The notes below the pieces were generated by a model, which was given only the letters and a program-made list of their open reading frames with translations, was not told the origin of the DNA and searched no databases. A DNA stretch of 64,000 bases. Source: UBA1941 sp046329555 (GTDB lineage Bacteria > Bacteroidota > Bacteroidia > Chitinophagales > LD1). The stretch is taken from the NCBI GenBank assembly GCA_046329555.1, contig JAXLUK010000001.1, forward strand, positions 124,001 through 188,000, read 5' to 3'. This document shows, one piece after another, positions 42,158-50,364 of the stretch. Positions within the stretch are counted from its first letter, which is position 1; the number at the start of each line of letters is the position of its first letter. A program made the translations under genes and the position numbers.

Positions 42158-44386
42158 CTAATGTAGATCCTTCTTCCGAACCAAAGCGCCCAGTTTTAAC
42201 TTAAAGCCGACATTCAGTATGCGCCCTTCCAGGGGTGCATACACTTCGGCAAAGCGGGGCTGACGAAAGGTTGGAGCCGCAGTTACAATGGGGCCATACT
42301 TGCTTTGACGGATATCCAGAAGATTCTCGAGATTAGCAAAGAAATTAACCCATTTAAACATCACCTGAGCCACTACTCCCATTTCCCAAATTCCCCTGGT
42401 CATCCTACCATTAGTGAGTTGTTGCGGGCTATAGTAGTAACAATCAATTCCCACAGAAAAACGGTTCGGCATTTCATATCCGGCCAACATAGATACAATA
42501 TGCTTTGAGGTGAGCGGAGCCACACTTTGAATCTTTTCAATTACCCTGCTTTGGTCCTGTAAGGTATATCCTAATAAAACATTGATGCCCCGATAACTAA
42601 CCTTGAAGCTACTCTCCAGACCTACTGATTGGATATGCCCTTGTGCTGATCTGAAACTCAATTGTTCGGGAATCACCCGGTATACTGCCACCAAAGGATT
42701 CCAGATTCTGGTATAGAAAACCAATTCAGAAATGCTTACCGACCAGCCACGTTTCACCGGTACCTGTATTTTGAAATCCATTGTGCCACCTACCGACCAT
42801 TCCGGTTTAACTGAATCCACTATGGCCTGAACATTCCTGAAATTATGTTCCTCTGCTTCATCCTGAAAAATGGTGGGCAGCTTGTAGCCCATCGCTATGT
42901 TCAACCGGGTTTGAACCACTTCATTCCAACGCTGCAACCATGATGCGTGCGGTAATGGGAAAACCCGGCGTTGAACATGATAATCGATTCGGAAACCAGC
43001 TTCCAAAGAAGTCTTTTCATTCCAGCTAAAAATTTCCTGAACAAACAGTCCGGTGGTGTAGTACTGATAGGATCGATTCACAAAACCCGCTTGCGGACGT
43101 TCTAAAAAACAATCTGTTCTAAAATCCACTCCAGCCACAACGTTATGCCTGCGGTTATGCCATTGATAATTGAATTCTGAAACCGAAGACCATTGGCCAC
43201 CGTTGAACCCGTAAGAATATATACTTAGTGCACGGTCAAAATAATTCACGCTGGAACGGAAAGTCAATTTCCCCTTGGTTTCCCAGTCGTACTCCCATTT
43301 CAAATGCCCACCGTATCGCATCGTGGTATTCAGTTCCAAATAATCATAGGTGGTGTCCTTACGATGATAAAGAGCCGGCATGGCCCCTCCTTTCCTAATC
43401 TCACCCTGATAATTCAATCCTAACTCCAACTTCATTCTCCGGTTCATGTCGAAGAAGAATCGGGGCGCTACTGCCCAGCGATCCAGCTTAGGAATATCAG
43501 AGAAAGAGTCTACATTCCAATCCACTGCCTGCTGATTGCGGTATTGAGCCATCACACTATAACCAAACCATTTCACCTTTTGCGAAGCAAAAACGGCGGC
43601 GTCAATACTTCTGGTCGTTTCCATGGAAAACAAAACATCATAAACTGGCTGCTCATCTGGCTCTTTCGAAATCAAATTAATCACCCCGGAAATGGCATCG
43701 CCACCATAAAGCGTAGATGCCGGTCCTTTAATGATTTCTATCTGGCGTATATCTAATGGCGGAATCTGCGAAATACTGATGTTCTGAGACAATCCGCCAA
43801 AAGTGGGAAAGCCATCTTTCAACACCTGAACGTACTTACCCCGTAAACCTTGTAACCGGATGTTAAACATCCCGGATGAAGCACTGGTACGTTGCAACTG
43901 AACGCCCGGCTGTTCTTTCACTGCGTGAGAAATATCAGAAGGCTTGTCGAGCATTCGCTCAGCCACTTCTTCTTCACTAATTACTTCCACCCGCTGCGGC
44001 AAACTTCCTGCATCAATCCTGGTACGCGTTGAAACCACCGTCACTTCCTCCATCTCCTGCTGAGCAGGCTCCAACGTGATTCGCACCACTTCATCACTTT
44101 TCAGCAAAGGCAACTGAACCTTGAATTTCCTATTGAAATAACCTATAAAAGAAGATTTAAAGTTATGGATGCCAGCACTCACCGAAGGAAAACGCACCAT
44201 GCCAAAAGTATCGGTCAGTTGCGCAAGCGTCGATCCGGTATCCGTACATTGTACAACCGCGCCTACTACCGGCTCGCCCGACTGGAAATCAGTGATCTGA
44301 AGCTGGATAGCGTATTGTGCTGCAACCGGAATTGATGCAAAAAGAATAAACACCGGTAGCGTCAACGCTCTTATCCACCAAGGCAT
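42158..44386 (-). CDS. TonB-dependent outer-membrane receptor, 742 aa
   Basis: An outer-membrane active transporter. After a signal peptide (MPWWIRALTLPVFILFASIPVAA), a carboxypeptidase-like regulatory domain (QLQITDFQSGEPVVGAVVQCT) occupies residues ~25-115. Next come a TonB-box-like MEEVTVVSTRTR and the plug domain (YVQVLKDGFPTFGGLSQNISISQIPPLDIRQIEIIKGPASTLYGGDAISG). A 22-strand beta barrel runs to the C-terminal aromatic strand. The plug motif is typical for iron/haem/cobalamin/copper receptors; the ligand cannot be predicted. The adjacent CcmE-like gene is divergent. The ATG at 44386 is chosen because a TAAGTTTG element stands immediately before it. Confidence 0.9.
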   Translation of the reverse strand: MPWWIRALTLPVFILFASIPVAAQYAIQLQITDFQSGEPVVGAVVQCTDTGSTLAQLTDTFGMVRFPSVSAGIHNFKSSFIGYFNRKFKVQLPLLKSDEVVRITLEPAQQEMEEVTVVSTRTRIDAGSLPQRVEVISEEEVAERMLDKPSDISHAVKEQPGVQLQRTSASSGMFNIRLQGLRGKYVQVLKDGFPTFGGLSQNISISQIPPLDIRQIEIIKGPASTLYGGDAISGVINLISKEPDEQPVYDVLFSMETTRSIDAAVFASQKVKWFGYSVMAQYRNQQAVDWNVDSFSDIPKLDRWAVAPRFFFDMNRRMKLELGLNYQGEIRKGGAMPALYHRKDTTYDYLELNTTMRYGGHLKWEYDWETKGKLTFRSSVNYFDRALSIYSYGFNGGQWSSVSEFNYQWHNRRHNVVAGVDFRTDCFLERPQAGFVNRSYQYYTTGLFVQEIFSWNEKTSLEAGFRIDYHVQRRVFPLPHASWLQRWNEVVQTRLNIAMGYKLPTIFQDEAEEHNFRNVQAIVDSVKPEWSVGGTMDFKIQVPVKRGWSVSISELVFYTRIWNPLVAVYRVIPEQLSFRSAQGHIQSVGLESSFKVSYRGINVLLGYTLQDQSRVIEKIQSVAPLTSKHIVSMLAGYEMPNRFSVGIDCYYYSPQQLTNGRMTRGIWEMGVVAQVMFKWVNFFANLENLLDIRQSKYGPIVTAAPTFRQPRFAEVYAPLEGRILNVGFKLKLGALVRKKDLH

Positions 44387-44389
44387 GGT

Positions 44390-44397
44390 CAAACTTA
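44390..44397 (-). promoter_or_regulatory. -7 element of the TonB-receptor gene
   Basis: TAAGTTTG on the minus strand, an exact TAnnTTTG match, ends 3 nt before the chosen ATG. It predicts a leaderless transcript and decides the start. Confidence 0.5.
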
Positions 44398-44438
44398 ACT
44401 TTTTACGTTAATTTCGCCCCGTAATTTTAAAGCGAAAT

Positions 44439-44840
44439 ATGAAAAAGATTCATATCGTAGCCTTGGTGGCGGTGGCGCTTTGCGTAGGTACTATCATTGC
44501 GATGACCGGTGATTATACAACCTATGCCAACTTCGCGCAGGCGAAAGCCAAGAAAGATGATGTAGTGCATGTGGTGGGTTACTTAGTGAAAGATCGTGAA
44601 ATGATTTATGACCCCCAAAAAGACCCGAATTACTTTGCCTTTACGATGACTGATAAAGAAGGAAATCAGGAGAAGGTGTGGTATAAAGGATCTAAGCCTC
44701 AGGACTTCGAGCGATCAGAACAATTAGTGGTAAAAGGAAAAATGGAAGGTGATTGTTTTCATGCATCAGAGATATTGATGAAATGCCCCTCTAAGTATGT
44801 GAACGATGAAATCGTTTTAAAAGAAAAGGGCAACGGATAA
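44439..44840 (+). CDS. ccmE: CcmE-like haem chaperone of the CxxxY type, 133 aa
   Basis: An N-terminal membrane anchor (VALVAVALCVGTIIAM) is followed by an OB-fold domain: VVHVVGYLVKDREMIYD, FAFTMTDKEGNQEKVWYKGSKP, and DFERSEQLVVKGKM. Classical CcmE attaches haem covalently through a His in HxxxY. Here the corresponding segment is LMKCPSKY, with Cys116 and Tyr120, i.e. the CxxxY variant known from some bacteria and archaea. It would ferry haem during cytochrome c maturation. No other ccm gene is in the window. It lies 12 nt upstream of the YyaL-family gene. Confidence 0.8.
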   Translation: MKKIHIVALVAVALCVGTIIAMTGDYTTYANFAQAKAKKDDVVHVVGYLVKDREMIYDPQKDPNYFAFTMTDKEGNQEKVWYKGSKPQDFERSEQLVVKGKMEGDCFHASEILMKCPSKYVNDEIVLKEKGNG

Positions 44841-44852
44841 ATTTTTCCGGAA

Positions 44853-46835
44853 ATGCCTAATGCACTGCAATCTGAGCGCAGCCTCTATCTTCGTCAACAC
44901 GCCAACAATCCGGTACTGTGGTTTCCATGGGGCCATGAAGCCTGGCATCATGCCCGTGAGCGAGATTGCCTGGTAATCGTGAGTATTGGCTATTCTGCCT
45001 GCCATTGGTGCCACGTCATGGAACACGAAAGTTTCGAAGATAATGAAGTGGCTCAGGTAATGAACGATGGTTTTGTGAGCATTAAAGTTGATCGCGAAGA
45101 GCGTCCGGATGTAGATCTGGTTTACATGGATGCTGCCCTACTCATTTCAGGCCGAGGCGGATGGCCTTTAAATGCAATTTGTTTGCCGGACGGCCAGGTG
45201 CTGTATGCAGGCACCTATTTCCCTAAACAGCATTGGTTGCAGTTGTTGCGGTACTTTCGTGATTACTACCTCAATCACCGGCAAGAAGCCATTGAAAACG
45301 CTCAGCGTATTACTGAAGGCGTACAACAAATGGAACAACTGCAATGGCAGCGAGAAGATTCAGTGGTTAGATTGCCGATTAATGTACTGGCTGAAAAATT
45401 AGTAGCTGGTTGCGATACCCAACATGGCGGCCGACCCGGAGCACCAAAATTTATGATGCCAACCGTGATTTCCTGGCTGTTGCAGCAAGGCGCATTAACG
45501 GGCTTAAAGGCTGCTTCCGAGGCGGCCATGTTACAGTTAAATGAAATGCTGCGCCGAGGCATATATGATCAGGTTGGAGGCGGCTTTTTTCGCTATTCAG
45601 TAGATGATCATTGGGAAATTCCTCATTTTGAAAAAATGCTTTACGACAATGCGCAGCTTATCAGTGTTTATGTAGAAGCCTTTCAAATTCATCAGCAGGA
45701 ATCCTTTAAAAATGTGGCGATAGGTGTGGGTGACTTTTTATTGGCAGAAATGTATAATGGGAAAGGTGGTTTCTACAGTGCCATAGATGCAGATTCGTCA
45801 GGAAAAGAAGGTGCTTTTTATGTTTGGAGAGTTGATGAACTTCAGCAAATTATTGAAGAAGATTGGCTGGCCTTTCGCAATCTATATCAGATTAGTGAAG
45901 AAGGAAACTTTGAAGGATTTATTCACTTGAATCGAGTTGAAGGTCCTGAACATCCGAATGAAAAGAAATGGCTTGCCAAATTGTTGCAGGTTAGAAATAA
46001 TCGCGCCCGGCCTTCAACTGATGAGAAACAAATCTGTGCCTGGAACGGTATGGCTATTACTGCACTCTCGAAGTTGTTTGGCATCTCTGCCAATGAACCC
46101 TATCGTTCAGCCGCTATAGCTACGGCCCAACGTTTCCTGGGTAACTGGCGTGGTACCAAACTGCTCAATCGCTGCTTTCATGGCAATGAGGCTCACGGAC
46201 ACGCGTTTTTAGATGATTACGCATTTTTGATTCAAGGATTGTTACAGCTTTACGTTGTTACATTTCATGAAGAATGGCTGCAAAGTGCAAAAGACCTGTG
46301 CATCGAGGCTATTGATTTGTTTTACGACGAAGGCGAGCAAGTGTTTTTCTACACCGCTAAAGGGTCAGATGCGCTCTTAGTTAGGAAAACAGAAATTCAA
46401 GACAATGTTATTCCTTCTTCCAATGCGGTGATGGCCGAAAATCTGATTCGACTTCACGCCTATTTTCCAAACCATCATTTTGAAGCCTTTGCCGATGGCA
46501 TGCTTAAAAAAGCGGAACCAGCCATCCGGCAGCATCCCTATTTTCACGCGTGTTGGGGAAGGATTATCGGATTAAGGCAACAAGGTATTAACCAGTTAGT
46601 GGGAACTGGTAATCTAGCCTTTGATGCACTTTCTGGCTTAAATAGCTATTACCTTCCTAATCTTCAAACCGGCTTAGCAACAGCTTTTAGCAATATCCCG
46701 TTGTTTGAAGGTAAATACCATGCAACGCAAACCTTGTTTTTTTGGTGTGGAGAAGGAAGTTGTTTAGCCCCGGTGAGCAGCCTGGACGAAACGCCAGTTC
46801 ACAACATTAAAGCAGGCCTTGGTCGGCAAAACTGA
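44853..46835 (+). CDS. YyaL-family thioredoxin-like protein (DUF255), 660 aa
   Basis: The N-terminal thioredoxin-like domain of the spermatogenesis-associated 20 / YyaL family is easily seen: QHANNPVLWFPWGHEAW, SIGYSACHWCHVMEHESFED (CxxC), IKVDREERPDVDLVYM, GGWPLNAICLPDGQVLYAGTYFP. An alpha/alpha toroid domain similar to glycan-processing enzymes fills residues ~230-640 (IYDQVGGGFFRYSVDDHWEIPHFEKMLYDNAQL). The biochemical role is not established. It may be co-transcribed with the CcmE-like gene, a redox-related context. Its last 29 nt overlap convergent radC. Confidence 0.92.
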   Translation: MPNALQSERSLYLRQHANNPVLWFPWGHEAWHHARERDCLVIVSIGYSACHWCHVMEHESFEDNEVAQVMNDGFVSIKVDREERPDVDLVYMDAALLISGRGGWPLNAICLPDGQVLYAGTYFPKQHWLQLLRYFRDYYLNHRQEAIENAQRITEGVQQMEQLQWQREDSVVRLPINVLAEKLVAGCDTQHGGRPGAPKFMMPTVISWLLQQGALTGLKAASEAAMLQLNEMLRRGIYDQVGGGFFRYSVDDHWEIPHFEKMLYDNAQLISVYVEAFQIHQQESFKNVAIGVGDFLLAEMYNGKGGFYSAIDADSSGKEGAFYVWRVDELQQIIEEDWLAFRNLYQISEEGNFEGFIHLNRVEGPEHPNEKKWLAKLLQVRNNRARPSTDEKQICAWNGMAITALSKLFGISANEPYRSAAIATAQRFLGNWRGTKLLNRCFHGNEAHGHAFLDDYAFLIQGLLQLYVVTFHEEWLQSAKDLCIEAIDLFYDEGEQVFFYTAKGSDALLVRKTEIQDNVIPSSNAVMAENLIRLHAYFPNHHFEAFADGMLKKAEPAIRQHPYFHACWGRIIGLRQQGINQLVGTGNLAFDALSGLNSYYLPNLQTGLATAFSNIPLFEGKYHATQTLFFWCGEGSCLAPVSSLDETPVHNIKAGLGRQN

Positions 46836-47502
46836 AGTAAGAGTTTTCTGCAACAATGAGGTGGTCATTAACTACTATATCAACGCAGGCGCAGGCTTGA
46901 ACAATGTTTTTTGTAAGTGCGATATCTGCATCTGAAGGATGCAGCGTTCCACTGGGATGATTATGCGCCACTACAATAGAAGCTGCCATTCGCTCAATAG
47001 CCAGTTTTACGATAAGTTTTACATCAGCTACGGTACCACTCTGTCCGCCAACACTTAACCTGTGATAACCTAATAAGGCAAGTCTGCGATTCAGGAAAAC
47101 TACCACGAACTCCTCATGCTGCAAATCACTAAGAAAGGTTTGAAGAAACTCAAAAAAGTCGGTAGACGACCGAAGGAAAACCCTTTTTGAAGGCTCTGCC
47201 CCGCGGCGCCTTCGGCCCAACTCCAATGCAGCCAACAACGCTACTGCTTTCGCATCTCCAATTCCTTGTACCTTTTTGAGGTCTGAAACGTGCTGTCTGG
47301 ACAGTTCAATCAGATTGTGATCAACACGTTGTAACAGACGCCTCGCCAAATCCAGCGCACTTCCGCTTGTTCCGCCGGAACCAAACAAAATGGCAATCAG
47401 CTCGGCATCACTAAGTGCCGCTCTCCCCTTCTGAAGAAATTTTTCACGAGGACGATCGTCTACCGACCACATTTTAATGGAAGATTGGTTTTCGGGTTCC
47501 AT
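46807..47502 (-). CDS. radC: RadC-family JAB-domain protein
   Basis: A 231-residue protein. A UPF0758-type helix-hairpin-helix N-terminal half (LSDAELIAILFGSGGTSGSALDLARRLL; VQGIGDAKAVALLAALELGRR) precedes a JAMM metalloprotease-like domain with HNHPSGTLHPSDADIALT, so the metal-binding His/His/Asp are kept. Despite the name, a repair role is unproven; relatives also occur on mobile elements. Here the genomic context is a core one. Confidence 0.92.
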   Translation of the reverse strand: MEPENQSSIKMWSVDDRPREKFLQKGRAALSDAELIAILFGSGGTSGSALDLARRLLQRVDHNLIELSRQHVSDLKKVQGIGDAKAVALLAALELGRRRRGAEPSKRVFLRSSTDFFEFLQTFLSDLQHEEFVVVFLNRRLALLGYHRLSVGGQSGTVADVKLIVKLAIERMAASIVVAHNHPSGTLHPSDADIALTKNIVQACACVDIVVNDHLIVAENSYFSFADQGLL

Positions 47503-47593
47503 GGAAGCAAATCAATCAAGTTGTTTCTTCTGAAGAAGGATTATTGAGAATTTGAGTACCCTTAGTTAGCAAATGTTAAGATTATCAATGGAT

Positions 47594-47625
47594 TTTGGAG
47601 ATATTTGTAGATACAACTATCTTTG
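47594..47625 (+). promoter_or_regulatory. Promoter of yceI
   Basis: The best promoter in the window: TTTG at 47594-47597, 20 nt, then TATCTTTG at 47618-47625. This fits exactly the Bacteroidota TTTG-N19-21-TAnnTTTG consensus. The start codon follows 16 nt later. Confidence 0.8.
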
Positions 47626-47640
47626 CTAAAATTTTAAAAA

Positions 47641-48228
47641 ATGAAAAAACTAGTATTTGCTCTAGCCACAGCGCTTGCTGCCTTGGCTGCTCAGGCTCAG
47701 GAATGGAAACTGGATGCTTCGCATTCCTCCGTAAACTTTACGATAACCCATATGATGGTTAGTGAAGTACATGGCAATTTCCGCAATTTCTCGGCAGTGG
47801 CAACAGCTACCAAGCCAGATTTTAGCGATTTAGCTACCACTTTTACTATTGATGCCAACACCATCAACACAGCGGATGAGAAGCGCGACGAACACCTGCG
47901 CAGCGATGATTTCTTTGCTACTTCAAAATATCCCAACATCACATTTAAAAGTTCATCTATAAAGAAGATTGACGACAAAAAGTTTGTGCTAGAGGGTGAA
48001 ATGACCATGCATGGCGTGACTAAGAAAATAAGCTGGGATTTAAAATACAACGGAACAGTAAATGACGGCCGTGGCGGTAAAAAGGCCGGATTCAAGGCTA
48101 CTACAACCATTAATCGGAAAGATTACGGTATCTCTTTTGGCCGGGTTTTGGATAATGGCGGTGCCATGCTTAGCGACGAAGTGGAAATTGTTGTGAGCGT
48201 GGAACTAAATCAATCCGGAACCAAGTAA
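47641..48228 (+). CDS. YceI-family periplasmic lipid-binding protein, 195 aa
   Basis: After a signal peptide (MKKLVFALATALAALAAQA), the lipocalin-like YceI fold is evident: WKLDASHSSVNFTITHMMVSEVHGNF, KRDEHLRSDDFFATSKYPNITFKS, FVLEGEMTMHGVTKKISWDLKY, and a last strand ending DEVEIVVSVEL. The family binds isoprenoids or other amphiphiles in the periplasm; the physiological ligand is unknown. It has a near-perfect promoter just upstream and is monocistronic. Confidence 0.92.
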   Translation: MKKLVFALATALAALAAQAQEWKLDASHSSVNFTITHMMVSEVHGNFRNFSAVATATKPDFSDLATTFTIDANTINTADEKRDEHLRSDDFFATSKYPNITFKSSSIKKIDDKKFVLEGEMTMHGVTKKISWDLKYNGTVNDGRGGKKAGFKATTTINRKDYGISFGRVLDNGGAMLSDEVEIVVSVELNQSGTK

Positions 48229-48259
48229 CTTGCTTTTTCAGCCAATTAAGCTATATTTG
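48229..48259 (+). promoter_or_regulatory. Promoter of tRNA-Arg
   Basis: CTTG at 48229-48232, 19 nt, then TATATTTG at 48252-48259 (exact -7 match). The tRNA starts 13 nt downstream. Confidence 0.7.
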
Positions 48260-48271
48260 CGCTCCCAAAAC

Positions 48272-48345
48272 GCTCTCATAGCTTAACTGGATAGAGCATC
48301 TGACTACGGATCAGAAGGTTAGGGGTTCGACTCCCTTTGAGAGCA
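48272..48345 (+). tRNA. tRNA-Arg (ACG anticodon)
   Basis: 74 nt with acceptor stem GCTCTCA/TGAGAGC, discriminator A, T-arm GGGGTTCGACTCCC, and anticodon stem TCTGA/TCAGA closing the loop CTACGGA, hence anticodon ACG (read as ICG after adenosine deamination). CCA is not encoded. It is followed by a terminator and by several decayed copies of itself. Confidence 0.95.
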
Positions 48346-48745
48346 CTAAAGCGAAGTTTCGGCTTCGCTTTTTTATTGGTGGAATTCCGGCATCAGTACA
48401 AATCAGAAGGTTAACCGTCCGAATGCCTTTGAGAGCACTAAAGCGAAGCATCAGCTTCGCTTTTTTATTGGTGGAATTCCGGCATCAGTACGAATCAGAG
48501 TTAAACGTCCGAATGCCTTTGAGAGCATTAAAGCGCAGCACCAGCTTTGCTTTAGTATTGGTGGAATTCCGGCATCAGTACGAATCAGAAGTTTAACCGT
48601 CCGAATGCCTTTGAGAGCATTAAAGCGCTGCACCAGCTTTGCTTTAGTATTGGTGGAATTCCGGCATCAGTACGAATCAGAAGTTTAACCGTCCGAATGC
48701 CTTTGGAAGTACTAAAGCCAAGCACCAGCTTTGCTTTAGTGCTTA
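48346..48745 (+). repeat. Tandem array of decayed tRNA-Arg plus terminator copies
   Basis: After the functional tRNA the sequence repeats with a period of about 90-92 nt. Each unit contains a degenerate tRNA (GGTGGAATTCCGGCATCAGTAC, then GAATCAGAAG, then CCGTCCGAATGCC, then TTTGAGAGCA) and a decayed terminator hairpin. GAGAGCA occurs at 48339, 48431, 48521 and 48613, and as GGAAGTA near 48705. The acceptor 5' half and the T-arm consensus GGTTCGA are lost, so the copies are not functional tRNAs. The array explains the stretch without a gene up to 48845. Confidence 0.88.
48348..48374 (+). terminator. tRNA-Arg terminator
   Basis: AAAGCGAAG/CTTCGCTTT stem with a six-nt loop and a T-run. The same stem-loop is repeated in altered form in every following repeat unit. 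Confidence 0.9.
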
Positions 48746-48844
48746 ACGGGGTCTATCTCCTATGCCGATGAGCCAATAGCGAGTAGAAAGTCAGCCTCAC
48801 CTAGGCATAAAATGCTCTTATCTATTTTACTACCTTCACGCCTA

Positions 48845-50362
48845 ATGAAAGCGCGCGATATCGGTTTTGCCCTCGTTCTTTGGGGAATGCTGATTTGGCG
48901 TTGGGGGTACGCCTTTGGCACCGGCGACCATGTAGAATTACTACCATATGTTTTATTCCTGCACAATCTTCATTTGTTCCCGCATGATTTGTTTATACAA
49001 AGTCTTCATGCCGCCCAACCTAATGAAAGAACCATAGTCGCCAACCTCCTTCTCCCCTGCGTCAACTACCTTCCCATTACGTTATTCCTGCTTCATGTTT
49101 TGAGTACTGTATTAATTGCCGTTGGATTAAAAAGAATAGCTGCATTATTCCTCAACGATATTATGAGCTGGCTGGTGGTATTTGCGGCCTTAGTGCTATG
49201 CTACGGTCAACAACCTGGTAACGATGAGCTTTACGATGCAGCTATGCAAGCCAGTTCCTTGAGCACCGCTTTTTCGGTTTGGGCGCTTTTTTTCTGGATA
49301 CAAAAACGTTGGCTAACCAGTAGCCTCTTGATGATTGTAGCCACTTACATGCATGTACTGGCAGGTATGGATGTGATGCTAGCGCTGATAGCTGCTTCCG
49401 CGCTACAATGCCTGACCACCCGCGATGTGAAATGGCCGGAATTAGTCAGGTTCAGTCTTCCCTGGCTCGTTTTAGCAGGCCCGTACCTGATGGCAATCTA
49501 CCTGGCAAAAACCGCTGGAAATAACTCTGTATCATCAGGTACTTTGTTTTGGATTCAATTTGAATTCCGGCATCCGCATCACTTTATTTTCAGAACATTT
49601 CCCGTGATGCACAAAATCCTTTTAGTTGTGTATAGCATTCCGGCACTTTATATTTTCTCTAGAAGGAATAATTCGCTGTTTTATTTCTTCTGTACTGCTT
49701 TAGCCGCTTTGTGCGCATACATCGTGGCAGTAGATTTTTTTCATGTCACCTTTGTGGCTAACTTTCAATGGTATAAGCTGATGCCTTATCTCAAGTTCCT
49801 CGGAATACTGGCCATCGTCATGATGTGCTATACCCCTTCGGTGGCAAGAAAAATATCTTCTTTAAATAGTGAATCAATACTCAATAAAACCTCCATTATA
49901 GGAGGATTGGGCATTACGCTATTCGCAGTAACACTTTGGCAACAAAACGCCTTTTCACGCGGGTTTCACATTGATCTGGAAGATGAAATTAATATATGCG
50001 AACGCACCAAAAACTGTACCGACACCTCGGCTGTTTTAGTAGTTCCCTTCCAATTTACCGCAATGAAGTATTTCGGGCAACGTTCGTGCTACGTTGAATT
50101 TAAAGCAATAGCCAAAAATCAGCGTGACGCGCTGCATTGGTATAACAGAATACATCAGGTTTACGGATTGAATTATAATGAACCTCAAAGTGGATTTTCA
50201 ATGGAAGAAAAGGCCAATGCCAATTTAAACCGACTTAGTACGCTGCAAATTGACTCGCTTAAAACGGAAGGGGTTACGCACATCATAAATACCCATCCCG
50301 GCTTACAGGAAAATCACCAGCTACTGGCAAAGGAAGGCCCTTATTATCTGTATAAATTGTAG
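48845..50362 (+). CDS. Polytopic membrane protein, possible glycosyltransferase-like, 505 aa
   Basis: About ten hydrophobic helices occupy residues 1-390, followed by a C-terminal soluble region (AVLVVPFQFTAMKYFGQRSCYVEFKAIAKNQRDALHWYNRI ... EGVTHIINTHPGL). The layout resembles lipid-linked-sugar glycosyltransferases (GT-C fold) or DUF6798-type proteins. Residues 30-60 contain the acidic DHVELLPYVLFLHNLHLFPHDLF loop, as GT-C enzymes often do. Donor and acceptor are unknown. The ATG at 48845 (MKARDIGF) is chosen over the upstream ATG at 48812. Confidence 0.7.
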   Translation: MKARDIGFALVLWGMLIWRWGYAFGTGDHVELLPYVLFLHNLHLFPHDLFIQSLHAAQPNERTIVANLLLPCVNYLPITLFLLHVLSTVLIAVGLKRIAALFLNDIMSWLVVFAALVLCYGQQPGNDELYDAAMQASSLSTAFSVWALFFWIQKRWLTSSLLMIVATYMHVLAGMDVMLALIAASALQCLTTRDVKWPELVRFSLPWLVLAGPYLMAIYLAKTAGNNSVSSGTLFWIQFEFRHPHHFIFRTFPVMHKILLVVYSIPALYIFSRRNNSLFYFFCTALAALCAYIVAVDFFHVTFVANFQWYKLMPYLKFLGILAIVMMCYTPSVARKISSLNSESILNKTSIIGGLGITLFAVTLWQQNAFSRGFHIDLEDEINICERTKNCTDTSAVLVVPFQFTAMKYFGQRSCYVEFKAIAKNQRDALHWYNRIHQVYGLNYNEPQSGFSMEEKANANLNRLSTLQIDSLKTEGVTHIINTHPGLQENHQLLAKEGPYYLYKL

Positions 50363-50364
50363 CC

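Noticed and set aside
48451..48633. 60-codon minus-strand frame
   Set aside because: It is simply the translation of the tandem tRNA-derived repeats.
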